DNA from: Bacteroidetes bacterium OLB9 | Lineage (GTDB): Bacteria > Bacteroidota > Bacteroidia > Chitinophagales > Saprospiraceae | Assembly: GCA_001567255.1 (NCBI GenBank) | Contig: LNBW01000006.1 | Coordinates: 1-64,000, forward strand | Length of the DNA stretch: 64,000 nucleotides | Direction: 5' to 3' | Part shown: piece by piece, positions 45,793-55,602 of the stretch | How the letters are laid out: each line of letters opens with the position of its first letter | Numbering within the stretch: position 1 is the first letter of the stretch | The notes under the pieces: generated by a model | Told to the model about the DNA's origin: nothing | The model's input: the letters and a program-made list of their open reading frames with translations, nothing else | The model's database searches: none | Program-made: the position numbers and the translations under genes

Positions 45793-46953
45793 CTACGAGC
45801 CGAAAAAATGCTTTATTTCCTTAACGACCGTTTCCTGTTGTTCCAGGGTAATTCCTACGGAACTGGGAATGCTGATACAGGATTCATATAGCTTAGTGGA
45901 ATGATCCTCCTTATTGACATAAAGCAACTTTTTAAACATCCTGAGCTGATTCATCGGCATCCAGAAAGGACGGGAAAAGATTTCCTTTTTATTCAGGTAG
46001 TCCAGTAAATCACGCATCCGAGCTGTTTTGAATGTGAATAGCCAGCAATTAGGATCTACATCGGGACGCACCTTCTGAAATGCAATATCGCCAACACCCT
46101 CAAGCTCTGTGCGATAAAACTTGTCCATTCGGTGTTTATTTTCAAGAAACTGAGGGAATTGTTCCATCTGGGCTACACCTACAGCGGCCAGGATGTTGAC
46201 CAGCCGATAATTATAACCTATCTCGTCATGAATATATTCAATGCTGCTTGCCTTAGCCTGGGTCGTAAGGTGCTTTGCTTTTCTGGCAAGATCTTCATCA
46301 TCTGTAACAATGACTCCTCCACCTCCTGTAGAAATAATCTTGTTTCCATTAAATGAGAACACACCAAACTGACCAAAACTTCCCGTATGTTTTCCTTTAT
46401 AATAACTGCCAAGAGACTCTGTACTGTCTTCGATAATGGTCAGATGGTATTTTGTAGCAATACTCATCAGCCTGTCCATATCTCCTACATTACCCAGTAC
46501 ATGGACAGGCATTATTGCTTTTATAGGACGGTGCGTGAGAATAGAATGATAATTTATCGATACCCGGTCTCCGATTCCGCTTTCTACTAAATAGGTATTT
46601 TTATCAAGAAAATCCTCCAGGATATCCAGATCCATCTGCCAGTTATTAGGATCAGCATCTATAAGTATTGGTTCCGCTCCGGTATATGTGATTGCATTTA
46701 AAGTAGCAATAAAAGTAATATTGGGCACGATGACGTGATCGCCGGGCTGAATATCCGAAAGGATCTGAGCGATGTGCAGACCTGCAGTACCATTCATGCA
46801 TGCTACACCATACCTGCATCCAGCAAAATCCGCCACCATTTGCTCAAACTGAGATACATAACTTCCAACAGAAGAAATCCAACCGGTATCCAGACAATCT
46901 TTTACATATTTCCATTCATTTCCCCCAATTTGAGGAACAGATAAAGGTATCAT
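45793..46953 (-). CDS. DegT/DnrJ/EryC1 aminotransferase, LegC/PglE type
   Basis: 386 residues. A PLP-dependent sugar aminotransferase: IPLSVPQIGGNEWKYVKDC at the N-terminus, WISSVGSYVSQFE near 25-37, HVIVPNITFIATLNAI near 75-90, and the PLP lysine in FSFNGNKIISTGGGG near 198-212. LegC relatives convert a UDP-4-keto-6-deoxy-GlcNAc into the 4-amino sugar. With the preceding-step dehydratase encoded next to it, the pair would give UDP-4-amino-4,6-dideoxy-GlcNAc. No matching PglD acetyltransferase or sialic-acid-type synthase (NeuB) is in view. Confidence 0.88.
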   Translation of the reverse strand: MIPLSVPQIGGNEWKYVKDCLDTGWISSVGSYVSQFEQMVADFAGCRYGVACMNGTAGLHIAQILSDIQPGDHVIVPNITFIATLNAITYTGAEPILIDADPNNWQMDLDILEDFLDKNTYLVESGIGDRVSINYHSILTHRPIKAIMPVHVLGNVGDMDRLMSIATKYHLTIIEDSTESLGSYYKGKHTGSFGQFGVFSFNGNKIISTGGGGVIVTDDEDLARKAKHLTTQAKASSIEYIHDEIGYNYRLVNILAAVGVAQMEQFPQFLENKHRMDKFYRTELEGVGDIAFQKVRPDVDPNCWLFTFKTARMRDLLDYLNKKEIFSRPFWMPMNQLRMFKKLLYVNKEDHSTKLYESCISIPSSVGITLEQQETVVKEIKHFFGS

Positions 46954-47309
46954 ATTATTTTATTTTTGAAGTGTCCTTGATAAATTGTTAATGGTTTATC
47001 GGATTATATTTTTCCTATCAGGCAAGTAAAATAATATTTGAGTTCTTAAAAAGCAAATAATTCATACATTTACAATTTAAATTATCTCAAATCATTTTTT
47101 CTAGAATCCACCAACGTTATTTTAAACTACAAATCTGTTTACTTAAAATAGTGTGGGATTAAATAGCTATTTTAAAGCTATACATGGCCACACTGTAGTA
47201 ATTTTAGCATTCTAAAATTCTAAAAGCCTTGCAAAACCCCAGACACTCCACATGACCTATGAAGGATTGATTATGAAATTGAATACATTATGTTTAATAA
47301 TGGCATTTG
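46954..47309. other. 356-bp gap with a hairpin
   Basis: No gene seen. AT-rich. It contains the hairpin at 47150-47194, listed separately, and separates the second PglC-like gene from the aminotransferase gene. This is the longest gap inside the glycan locus after array 2, so a transcript boundary is possible here. Confidence 0.4.
47150..47194 (-). terminator. Possible terminator hairpin
   Basis: AGTGTGG (47150-47156) pairs with CCACACT (47188-47194), and ATAGCT (47163-47168) with AGCTAT (47176-47181) inside. On the minus strand ATTTTAAG follows, a weak T run. It lies downstream of the second PglC-like gene. Confidence 0.35.
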
Positions 47310-48014
47310 TTACGAATTACTTTGTAAACTTGATAGTTTTAAGATCTCCGGCTTTGCTGGTAAATCTTTAAATATTTTGTAAACTAAATTTGAGTTTTTA
47401 TTGAAAAGGGAATTAAAAGTAAGAAGTAAAATGACACTATCAGTATATAAAGAGATGTTGTGGAAATACCATTTTTCTAAAACGCCCTTATACGGATAAA
47501 TATGATTTAAATAATATTCCATAGGGTCTAAGCCCTTTTCTTTTATGGCAGTAACTAACATTTCTTCATCTCTAAACACCAAGGAGCCAATACCGGTAAT
47601 TCCAGGACGATTTTTATATAATATTTCTTGAACATCCTTTGAGTATTTTTTGAAACTAGTAATCAGCATTGGTCTAGGCCCTACCAAAGCCATCTCTCCT
47701 TTTAAAACATTATAGACTTGCGGCAATTCATTTATTTTAGAGATTCTCAACCATTTTCCAATAGAGGTTATCCTTGGGTCATTACGTACTGTGATTGTTT
47801 TGCTACCTATATTGGGACTGTCTTTGATCATTGTTGCAAACTTTAGAATACTGAAAGTTTGATTTTTATATCCTAGACGTTCTTGGCGATAAAAAACTTC
47901 ACCTTCCGCTGTAAACCTAAGTATAACCATTATAGGTATAAATAACGGTATGAGTATCAGGATACCGAGTAGTGAAAGGATAAAATCTATAGATCTTTTA
48001 ATGAACTTGTACAT
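47310..48014 (-). CDS. Initiating sugar-1-phosphate transferase (PglC-like), copy B
   Basis: 234 residues and clearly paralogous to the protein at 43746-44417. Shared blocks are the N-terminal helix (IKRSIDFILSLLGILILIPL), RLGYKNQTFSILKFATM, SKINELPQVYNVLKGEMALVGPRP and RPGITGIGSLVFRDEE. The C-terminal 15 residues are extra (LKSSLQSN region). Catalytic residues look intact in both copies. Two initiating enzymes in one locus suggest two lipid-linked glycans or a choice of first sugar. It lies 10 bases after the ATP-grasp gene. Confidence 0.88.
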   Translation of the reverse strand: MYKFIKRSIDFILSLLGILILIPLFIPIMVILRFTAEGEVFYRQERLGYKNQTFSILKFATMIKDSPNIGSKTITVRNDPRITSIGKWLRISKINELPQVYNVLKGEMALVGPRPMLITSFKKYSKDVQEILYKNRPGITGIGSLVFRDEEMLVTAIKEKGLDPMEYYLNHIYPYKGVLEKWYFHNISLYTDSVILLLTFNSLFNKNSNLVYKIFKDLPAKPEILKLSSLQSNS

Positions 48015-48024
48015 AATTAAATAC

Positions 48025-49095
48025 CTAAATTAGTTCGCTTTCATTCATTATAATAGGGTGTTCATCCACATCCCTCAAAAATATAAGCCCTTCTTCAAAT
48101 TCATAGCGTTTAAAATTTGTATCAAATGACTTATCATTGTCAAGCAATCTGATGGTATCTTCGCACAAATTAGCTCCTCCTAATGCAAAACATTGGGTAA
48201 AAGCAACATGTCTGACATTGATTTCTGTAACTTTTGGAATACCGTTTTTATCTTCTTTTAGATCGACCGTATAAAATCCATGCTTTTCAGCGCCTGTCAA
48301 GTCAAACATAAAATCCAAAGCTTTACGAGCTGCCTCATACGCATGATCGTCATTGATTAATCTCCCAAAAGAAGTATTACCTGTAATGCCAGAAGGTGAA
48401 ACTTTTGCCATGATGTAATTGACTCTTTCAGCAGATGCAGACCTTATTAATTTTCCTTTATAATACAACATTTTACAAGCGAGATTTCTACCTGGCAAAT
48501 ATTCACTTGCTATGAAATTATTAATTCCTTTGTTAATTGCTACCCACCTTTGAAGGTCATCGTAGCACTCTATTTTATAAGACCCTAAACCCGAAGAGCC
48601 TGTTGCGGATCTTATCCAATAGGGATATTTTAGGGATGTTTCTGTACTTCTTTTTAAATCTTCATCATGAATATCAATCGTCACAGAGTCAGGAACCAGT
48701 CCTGTAGATGCCAATGCTTGTGTCAAAATGCCTTTGTCCAGCATTTTATTAACTGCAGCTTTGGGTGGAATAAGTGCTTTGCATGGCAAATTGCCTATAG
48801 ATTGTCTTTCGCTCCATGCCAAAACTTCCTGCTCCGGCAAAATTATGGCAATGTCGATATTTTCTTTTGCAATGATGTCTTCCATCACTTGCCAATAACC
48901 AGGTTCTGTAGATTTTGGAGTAATATATGATTTATCAAATAACTCTGATTGGTACAGACCTATGGCATACTTATGTATATCAGTAGCTATAATTTTATAT
49001 GGTTTATAACTTCCAAATATTTTAATGGCTCTCGCAAAAGAGCGGGGTGTAGGTCCACCCACACCTGTAATTAGTATGTTTAATTTGTTATTCAT
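48025..49095 (-). CDS. ATP-grasp domain ligase
   Basis: 356 residues. N-terminal pre-ATP-grasp Rossmann-like part (ILITGVGGPTPRSFARAIKIFG), then an ATP-grasp core: KYPYWIRSATGSSGLGSYKI near 155-175, FIASEYLPGRNLACKMLYY near 191-209, and the metal-binding KVTEINVRHVAF near 304-315. Related to carbamoyl-phosphate-synthase-like ligases found in capsule loci. Such enzymes form an amide or similar bond from an acyl phosphate; the acceptor here is unknown. Its start overlaps the end of the PaaK-like gene by 4 bases, which suggests linked functions. Confidence 0.8.
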   Translation of the reverse strand: MNNKLNILITGVGGPTPRSFARAIKIFGSYKPYKIIATDIHKYAIGLYQSELFDKSYITPKSTEPGYWQVMEDIIAKENIDIAIILPEQEVLAWSERQSIGNLPCKALIPPKAAVNKMLDKGILTQALASTGLVPDSVTIDIHDEDLKRSTETSLKYPYWIRSATGSSGLGSYKIECYDDLQRWVAINKGINNFIASEYLPGRNLACKMLYYKGKLIRSASAERVNYIMAKVSPSGITGNTSFGRLINDDHAYEAARKALDFMFDLTGAEKHGFYTVDLKEDKNGIPKVTEINVRHVAFTQCFALGGANLCEDTIRLLDNDKSFDTNFKRYEFEEGLIFLRDVDEHPIIMNESELI

Positions 49096-50399
49096 ATATA
49101 AAACTCTTGTACTACTTTTCTTCTTTTTCCAGAATCGAGCAATGGAATTTCATGAGTGTAATCTACGATAATAATGGCATCCTCTCCTAAATAGTCTTTA
49201 AATTCATTTATCAATTCTTGTTCTCGATTAAATTTATTATCTGGATTCAGTGGATTCAGAATAAATTTATATGACTTTGGTCCAGTCTGGATGAATTTGT
49301 ATTGTTTTAAATCTGTATATTTCCACATTTGGTTGGTTATTGTAAAGCTTGAAATAACCTTACCATTTGTATCAAAAATTTGATCCATTTTTCTTCCGCT
49401 AATTGAAGTCATTATTTTTCTGCATAACTTTGAATCGTAAGTCATAATCCCGATATCTCCCGTATCATAACGTATAAGAGGCATTGCTTTATTATATAAA
49501 TCAGTTATTACTATTCTTCCCGGTACATCCATCTTTACTGGCTGATCCTTTTCTAAATCAAGAATTTCAAAATAATAGCTAGCATGATTGAGAAAAAAGG
49601 CTGTTGTACCATCAAGGCTTTGTTGACCTAGAATTCCATTTTCAACATTCGAATACCTTGAAATTACATTAACTCCACAAACATCACTTAAGTGGTGTTT
49701 GGTGAACTCGTCAAGTGCTTCAGACATTGATAATACAGATTTCAGGTCTAAGTTTTTAAGATTAATTTTATTTTTAATGCAATATTTGAGGATTTCGTCT
49801 AAAAAGGACGAATATGCAAGAATACTTTTATATCCTTTTGAGTCTCTTATTTGTTGGATGAAATTTTTAATTTTTTCATCATCGGATCGTAGAACATCAA
49901 CTTGAGTGATATTTTGTAGCCAAGATTCTAAAATAGATTTTTTATTATGCTCATTCCATATTTTACAGTAAAATAGTTTATACCCAATTTCATATCCGGC
50001 AAGACCAGAGAAATAGATAGTATCTGCTGTATTTCGTATAATTTTATCTCTATCATGGATTACTTCAAATGGAGTACCTGTAGAACCACTGGTTACAACT
50101 TTTTTGCATTTACTAATATTTATACTTTTTGAAGTAAACTTGTCAAAGTTATCTCTAATAATATTTTTATTAATTACAGGAAAATGACTGACGTCATTAG
50201 TTGATAGATTACTATAATAAGGGATTTGTGCTATAGCAAAATCAATGATATTTTTTATTTTTTTAGCTTGAAGTTCTTCAAACTCGATTGATCCCAACGC
50301 TCTATTCATTGTTGCTATCTCACTCAAATGATTTATAATATTGGATCCCGTTAATCTATCTATAAAAAAGTAGATATACTTTCTGAAATTATAATTCAT
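49092..50399 (-). CDS. PaaK/CapK-like adenylate-forming enzyme
   Basis: 435 residues. Similar to phenylacetate-CoA ligase and capsule protein CapK: the P-loop VVTSGSTGTPFEVIHDRDKI near 101-120, YSNVENGILGQQS near 249-261 (the motif that precedes the adenylate site), and IRYDTGDIGIMTYDS near 310-324. These enzymes activate a carboxylic acid as an adenylate. The C-terminal subdomain is present. The natural substrate is unknown. It is translationally coupled to the ATP-grasp gene, so one may supply the activated acid that decorates the glycan. Confidence 0.82.
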   Translation of the reverse strand: MNYNFRKYIYFFIDRLTGSNIINHLSEIATMNRALGSIEFEELQAKKIKNIIDFAIAQIPYYSNLSTNDVSHFPVINKNIIRDNFDKFTSKSINISKCKKVVTSGSTGTPFEVIHDRDKIIRNTADTIYFSGLAGYEIGYKLFYCKIWNEHNKKSILESWLQNITQVDVLRSDDEKIKNFIQQIRDSKGYKSILAYSSFLDEILKYCIKNKINLKNLDLKSVLSMSEALDEFTKHHLSDVCGVNVISRYSNVENGILGQQSLDGTTAFFLNHASYYFEILDLEKDQPVKMDVPGRIVITDLYNKAMPLIRYDTGDIGIMTYDSKLCRKIMTSISGRKMDQIFDTNGKVISSFTITNQMWKYTDLKQYKFIQTGPKSYKFILNPLNPDNKFNREQELINEFKDYLGEDAIIIVDYTHEIPLLDSGKRRKVVQEFYI

Positions 50400-50413
50400 T
50401 ATTTATATTTTCT

Positions 50414-51499
50414 TTAGATAAGTGCAGCCATTTGCGTAGTTGGCATGAATTCTACATCCGGCCATTTTTTTAAAATAGATGATATTAAAACATCTAATTT
50501 TTTTAAGCCTTGTTTTCTGTTATTTTCATCAATTCTACCACAAAAATTAACACGATGAGTGCTGATAATTGCGGGTTTGTTTAAGGCGAAGGCTATTTTT
50601 ATTTGATTCAATGTGTGACCAACATCAATGCCATACATCGGCTCAAAAATACAGTTTCTCACTATCGCCGTCGGACCATTTTTATTTTTTTTTCCGAGCC
50701 AGCTTATGACCAATGAATATTTGTTATTTCCCTCAAATTGCCTTTTGATAGGAGTCGTGTCGATATATAGTACTCCCTGTTCAAACAAATATCGGTGGAG
50801 TTCTTCATGGGTTAGTTGGCCAGGCGAAGTGAAATGTAATGGTCTTCTACCAAAAATTCTTTCAAAAGCTAATATCCCTTCATTAAGATGGATTTTTAAT
50901 GACTCAAATTCTTTTTTATCGTTGTAAGAATACGTGCTCAGATAGCTTTGATGATTATTAGAGTGATTAGTCAAACCAGTATAACATTGATGATCTAAGC
51001 ACCAAAATGTTTGAGTATCTTTTTTTAATAAATTGGATACAAACATACCTTCATGGAAATGGGTTCTACCGTGGTACTCTGGATACAAATATTTTGCTTC
51101 AATCCCATTCATAAATATATCTGCAGTGTCCACTTGACTATATTTATTCATACTTTCAGTAAAATCTTCATATTCCACAGATGAATATCCGTCACTTACT
51201 ATTTTTTCAAAATTTAAGTTTTGTGGATTAGTAAAAACAGTAAAAACAGGTGGGATGGCATTATGATCTCTATGTTTACTCAGCACATCAAAAAGTGCAT
51301 TTAAATCATCACTTGTACTCAATCCATCTAATCTGTCAAAGTGATTTTGGATTTCAAATCCGTGACGCTCCATATATTGGAGACTGGTCCAATCATTTTG
51401 CCTTATATTGCCATAATCATCTACTGCAAAAGCAATAACTTTCCTATTAATGCCTTTACCAGGGATGTTTTTTAAATAGTTTTTGATACTCACTACCAA
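50414..51499 (-). CDS. Uncharacterised polysaccharide deacetylase-like protein, copy A
   Basis: 361 residues, no signal peptide. AFAVDDYGNIR (Asp27, Asp28), GRTHFHEGMFV near 171 and IISTHRVNFCGRI near 324 resemble the metal and catalytic positions of NodB-like (CE4) deacetylases, but the arrangement is not the classical one. A second member of the same family lies at 60173-61270. The family is annotated in some Bacteroidota as polysaccharide (de)acetylase without experimental support that I know of. It follows the frameshifted glycosyltransferase, whose restored end comes 9 bases before this gene in map order. Confidence 0.65.
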   Translation of the reverse strand: MVVSIKNYLKNIPGKGINRKVIAFAVDDYGNIRQNDWTSLQYMERHGFEIQNHFDRLDGLSTSDDLNALFDVLSKHRDHNAIPPVFTVFTNPQNLNFEKIVSDGYSSVEYEDFTESMNKYSQVDTADIFMNGIEAKYLYPEYHGRTHFHEGMFVSNLLKKDTQTFWCLDHQCYTGLTNHSNNHQSYLSTYSYNDKKEFESLKIHLNEGILAFERIFGRRPLHFTSPGQLTHEELHRYLFEQGVLYIDTTPIKRQFEGNNKYSLVISWLGKKNKNGPTAIVRNCIFEPMYGIDVGHTLNQIKIAFALNKPAIISTHRVNFCGRIDENNRKQGLKKLDVLISSILKKWPDVEFMPTTQMAALI

Positions 51500-51508
51500 T
51501 AAGTAATG

Positions 51509-52670
51509 TTAGTTTTGACTTTGATGAAGAAAATAATTATATTCATCTTTTAAAGCAACCCAAATTTTTTCTCTCCTAAAAATTTTGTACTACATTTTCT
51601 CTGGAATTTTTAGCCAGTTGGCTCACTAATTCCGCATTGCTTAAGAGTGTGATGATGGCATTTTCAAGAGCTGAAGCAGACTTAGGTGGTATCAGTAAAC
51701 CGGTTAATTTATCTATTATAATTTCATTGCACCCATTGATATTTGTTGCAATCACCGGTAAACTCATAGAACAAGCTTCTAATACTGCATTAGGAAAGCC
51801 TTCACGATAACTGGGAAAAATAAATATATCCATCATATTGTAATAGGGTCGTACATCATCAAAACGCCCTAAATAAAGAATATTGTCATCGGTCATTATT
51901 TTTTGGATGATTTCTTCGGATAAGATGCCATTTTCTTTTTCAAACACTCCAACTAATAATAACTTTACTGGATATTTATCTTTTATTTTGTCATAGGCTT
52001 CTAACCATTCGACAATCCCTTTTTCTCTAGCTATGCGCCCTACAAAACCTAAAATGATTTCATTATCTTTAATTTCATATTGAGATCTCATCGACCGTCT
52101 TAAATAAGGATCTGATTTAAAAAAGTCAGTATTTACTCCATTTGATCCACCTCTGCCCAGTACTTTGATTTTTTCTTTTGGACAAAGCTTTTCATCTTGA
52201 ATGAATTGTGCAAGACCTTTAGAATTGGGATAAATGCGATGTGCAAAGCAGTAAGTGATCTTTTCTACTAAAGCTAGAACCTTTCTTTTTATACCTGATG
52301 ATTCCATCCACGGGATGCCACCTACTGTGTGTAGTCGCACAGGAACTCCTGCTGCCCAGCCGGCGATCATACCGATTAAGCCTGCTTTAGGAGTATGGGT
52401 GTGAATAATTTGAGGTTTTTCTCGCTGCAATAACCTGAACATTGCCCATAGAGAAAGTAGGTCTTTATACGGCCTAATTGTTCTGGACATCGGTAGTGGT
52501 ATCATTCTGATTCCTTCTCGCTCAGCTATATCTTTAAAATGTTTATCATCTTGCCCAGTTACACCTACAAGTTCATAAAATTCATTCATGTACGCTAGTT
52601 GCCCTTTCAGAATGATATTCATAGAGATAGGTACAGTCGTAACCCGTATGATTTTTGACTTTTCTTTCAT
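51509..52670 (-). CDS. Glycosyltransferase family 4 (frameshifted near its end)
   Basis: Starts at the ATG at 52670, which overlaps the stop of the upstream asnB gene (ATGA); a longer start inside asnB is rejected. GT-B fold with HTHTPKAGLIGMIAGWAAGVP near 95-115, GFVGRIAREKGI near 208, and the donor-site EX7E motif PSYREGFPNAVLEAC. The uninterrupted frame stops at 51576 after VVQNF. Skipping one T in a T5 run (revcomp of 51578-51584) restores RREKIWVALKDEYNYFLHQS to a stop at 51509-51511, the usual family ending. Full length about 387 residues. It probably adds a sugar to the lipid-linked chain. Confidence 0.82.
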
Positions 52671-54544
52671 GGAAAATTGCGGTTGTACCACTTTTGAAAA
52701 ACAAATAAATTCCATAGTTTTCCTTTGTGATTAGCTTTTCCTGATCTATGTTCATCCAATAATTTCTGTACATAGTCCATATTGAAGAGTCGATGACGAT
52801 TTAGGTTCCCTTTACTTAATAAGGTGTCGAGTTCAGACTTTAATTCGTTATTAAACCAATAATCTATCGGTACTCCAAAACCTTTTTTTCGAAAAGTAAT
52901 AGTCTTTTTAGGTAAAAACCGACTAAAGGTACGTTTTAGAATATATTTTTTATTTCTGCCTTTTATTTTAAAGTTAGCTGGCATAGCGTAAGCGGCCTCC
53001 ACGATTTTAGAATCGAGAAATGGTGCTCTTGACTCAAGAGAGTGGCTCATGCACATTCTGTCCACTTTGACCAACATGTCGCCTTCTAAGACGATTTTTA
53101 GATCCGTGTAAAATCCTTTTTCTATGTCACTACCTGAAGTATAACTATGATATGTAGTGTGAATGAGGGGTTTGACTTCATGAAAGTAATTATTTTGAAG
53201 TAATAATTTTCTTTCCTCGTCTTGGAATCCTAAACACATATACTTATAATGCATCTCAAAATGACTCAATGAAGAATGCTCAATGACTTTTTTTGTCCGA
53301 CGCAAAATGGAGTTAGTCCACCGGTTGTGAGGCAACTTATATATTATGGATTTTAAACCACGACTAACGAATGAAGGCAACCCATTTAATAAGTCAGCAT
53401 AATAACTTGCTAAATATTTTTCATATCCTCCAAAAAGTTCATCAGCACAATCGCCGGTGAGAACTACTTTAACCTGTTGAGCTGCCACTTTTGCAACGTA
53501 ATAGGATGGTATCGCAGAAGAATCTCCAAATGGCTCATCAAAATGTGCAATAATCTCATCAATATATTCGATTACATCATGATAATCCAGATATTCTATG
53601 GTGTGTTCTGCTTTCAGATATTGTGCTACAAGTTTTGCCCTTTTACTTTCATCATACTCTTTTTCTTTGAAACCGATAGAGAATGCTTTTATCGGCTGAT
53701 CACTTAACTTTGCCATGATACTACTAATGATCCCTGAATCGATTCCGCCACTGAGAAATACGCCAATAGGAACATCCGCTGCCATTCTTTTTTCTATGGA
53801 TTCCGTGAGTAAAGTTTCAAGATCTGTACTTGCTTTTTGAAAACTAGTGTATGTGTGTCTTTGTGTTAAATTTTTTAAGAGATTGTAATATTGAAAAGTT
53901 TCAATCTGACCGGAAGAGGAGATTTGCATATAATGGCCTGGCTGTAACTTATAGACATTTTCATATATGGTATAAGGAGCAGGAATATAACTTAAGGAAA
54001 GAAATAAATTTAAAGCGGTGTGATTGATTGATTTTTGGTTTATTTTATGTTCAATTGCTTTAAGTTCAGAACCAAATATGAATCTATATTCCTGGTGCAT
54101 ATAATATAACGGCTTCTCACCGTATCTATCTCTAGCTATATAAACAGTACTCTTATTTTTGTCATATAGAGCAAATGCAAACATGCCTTCAGCATGGTGT
54201 AAAATCCAGTCAATACCATAATGCTGATAAGCCTTGATTATCACTTCTGTATCACTTTGCGTAGAAAATGAAATGCTTTTTTTCTCCAATAATGACCGTA
54301 TATCTAAAAAATTATACATCTCTCCATTGTAGATCAATACAATATTTTTATCATCGGAGTACATCGGTTGGTCTCCTGAATATAAGTCTATGATGGAAAG
54401 CCTCCTATGTCCCAGTCCGATACCATTGTCTATATAAAAGCCTTCGGCATCAGGACCACGAACGGTAAGTCGATCACACAGCGTTTTTAAATCAACTTGA
54501 TGAACATCATCTTGGAAATCAATAATTCCTACTATGCCACACAT
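52667..54544 (-). CDS. asnB: Glutamine-hydrolysing asparagine synthase-like protein, copy A
   Basis: 625 residues. The N-terminal glutaminase starts MCGIVGIIDF with the catalytic Cys2. RGPDAEGFYIDNGIGLGHRRLSIIDL and NGEMYNF follow. The synthetase half has the PP-loop FLSGGIDSGIISSI near 261-274 and the conserved VLTGDCADELFGGYEKY near 365-381. In glycan loci such enzymes often amidate uronic acids rather than make asparagine. Between an upstream GT2 gene and the overlapping GT4 gene, a glycan role is likely. A second copy is at 58293-60167. Confidence 0.88.
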   Translation of the reverse strand: MCGIVGIIDFQDDVHQVDLKTLCDRLTVRGPDAEGFYIDNGIGLGHRRLSIIDLYSGDQPMYSDDKNIVLIYNGEMYNFLDIRSLLEKKSISFSTQSDTEVIIKAYQHYGIDWILHHAEGMFAFALYDKNKSTVYIARDRYGEKPLYYMHQEYRFIFGSELKAIEHKINQKSINHTALNLFLSLSYIPAPYTIYENVYKLQPGHYMQISSSGQIETFQYYNLLKNLTQRHTYTSFQKASTDLETLLTESIEKRMAADVPIGVFLSGGIDSGIISSIMAKLSDQPIKAFSIGFKEKEYDESKRAKLVAQYLKAEHTIEYLDYHDVIEYIDEIIAHFDEPFGDSSAIPSYYVAKVAAQQVKVVLTGDCADELFGGYEKYLASYYADLLNGLPSFVSRGLKSIIYKLPHNRWTNSILRRTKKVIEHSSLSHFEMHYKYMCLGFQDEERKLLLQNNYFHEVKPLIHTTYHSYTSGSDIEKGFYTDLKIVLEGDMLVKVDRMCMSHSLESRAPFLDSKIVEAAYAMPANFKIKGRNKKYILKRTFSRFLPKKTITFRKKGFGVPIDYWFNNELKSELDTLLSKGNLNRHRLFNMDYVQKLLDEHRSGKANHKGKLWNLFVFQKWYNRNFP

Positions 54545-54552
54545 TTTCTATT

Positions 54553-55602
54553 TCATTTGATAAACAATCTCATGCCTTTCAACAGGCCATAAACACAGAT
54601 AGCCCATCTTTTTTTACAGGCATAAAAAAACAACCACCATTGAAATGGTTGAATCGGATATTGAAAGTGCATATATGCTTTTATATAAGTGGGATGGTTT
54701 AGATATTCTTTTAAAGATTGTATGATGTCTCTAACCGATTTACTATTACGTGGACTGGTTTCACTTAATCCAATATTCATCATCGAAATCGCAATTCTAT
54801 TTTGCAAGGCTAATTCGAAGTCAGGTCCTAAACTTAGACGGTTGATTCCATCCTGTATATACATAAATAAGTTGATAAATCTAGGAAACAAGGTTGAACC
54901 ATGTGTTTTAGTCAAAGAAGTTAGATTATCTTTTTTATAGTGGATAAGATGTTTATGAATATAAAAAGCAGAGTGGCAGTAATTGAAATAATAAAAATTG
55001 AACAAAATATCTTCTGAGCCTATTATTTTTGTATCTATAAATTCTAAGTTATTAGCATCAATTATATTTTTTTTATACAGTTTTCCCCAAGCAGAAGCGA
55101 AACTATCAATCTGTTGTGGAGTCTTTAATTCTTTCCCTATAGGGCCTGTAAGCCTTCTATGTAAGGCTTTCATATCACTACCTAAAAAATTTGTGTCTTT
55201 CCCAAACGGACCTTGAACATAAACTTGCAGATTTTCATATTCTTTAATCATCTGCCAAAAGATTAAATCATAATCTCCTTCTTTAGCTTTTTTTAACGAA
55301 ATCTCAAGCGCATCCTTTTCCAACCAGTCATCTGAATCTAAAAAAGTAATATAAATTCCCTTAGCGGCCTTAATGCCGGAATTTCTTGCACCGGAAAGGC
55401 CTTGATTAGATTGATGTATAACGCTGATTCTGTTATCTCTTAATGCCCATTCGTCACACAACTTACTTGAATTATCTTTTGAACCATCGTTGACTAGAAT
55501 GATCTCAAGATTGGTATATGTTTGATTGACAACGCTTTTGACACATTTGTCCAAATAATCTTCAACATTATATACCGGAATGATGATGCTTATTTTAGAC
55601 AT
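54553..55602 (-). CDS. Glycosyltransferase family 2
   Basis: 349 residues. The GT-A opening ISIIIPVYNVEDYLDKCVKSVVNQT, LVNDGSKDNS and the DxD-containing ITFLDSDDWLEKDALE near 85-100 define the family 2 fold. The C-terminal third is less conserved, with aromatic residues near the end that could touch the membrane. It probably transfers one sugar of the repeat unit. The start overlaps the following GT4 gene by 8 bases. Confidence 0.88.
   Translation of the reverse strand: MSKISIIIPVYNVEDYLDKCVKSVVNQTYTNLEIILVNDGSKDNSSKLCDEWALRDNRISVIHQSNQGLSGARNSGIKAAKGIYITFLDSDDWLEKDALEISLKKAKEGDYDLIFWQMIKEYENLQVYVQGPFGKDTNFLGSDMKALHRRLTGPIGKELKTPQQIDSFASAWGKLYKKNIIDANNLEFIDTKIIGSEDILFNFYYFNYCHSAFYIHKHLIHYKKDNLTSLTKTHGSTLFPRFINLFMYIQDGINRLSLGPDFELALQNRIAISMMNIGLSETSPRNSKSVRDIIQSLKEYLNHPTYIKAYMHFQYPIQPFQWWLFFYACKKRWAICVYGLLKGMRLFIK

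Noticed and set aside
43746..48014. Copy A and B sugar transferases as an assembly duplication
   Set aside because: They differ across the whole length and have different neighbours, so they are genuine diverged paralogues.
52671..52715. Upstream start of the GT4 gene inside asnB
   Set aside because: The ATG at 52670 gives an ATGA overlap with asnB and a normal N-terminus; the longer form would be asnB sequence read in another frame.
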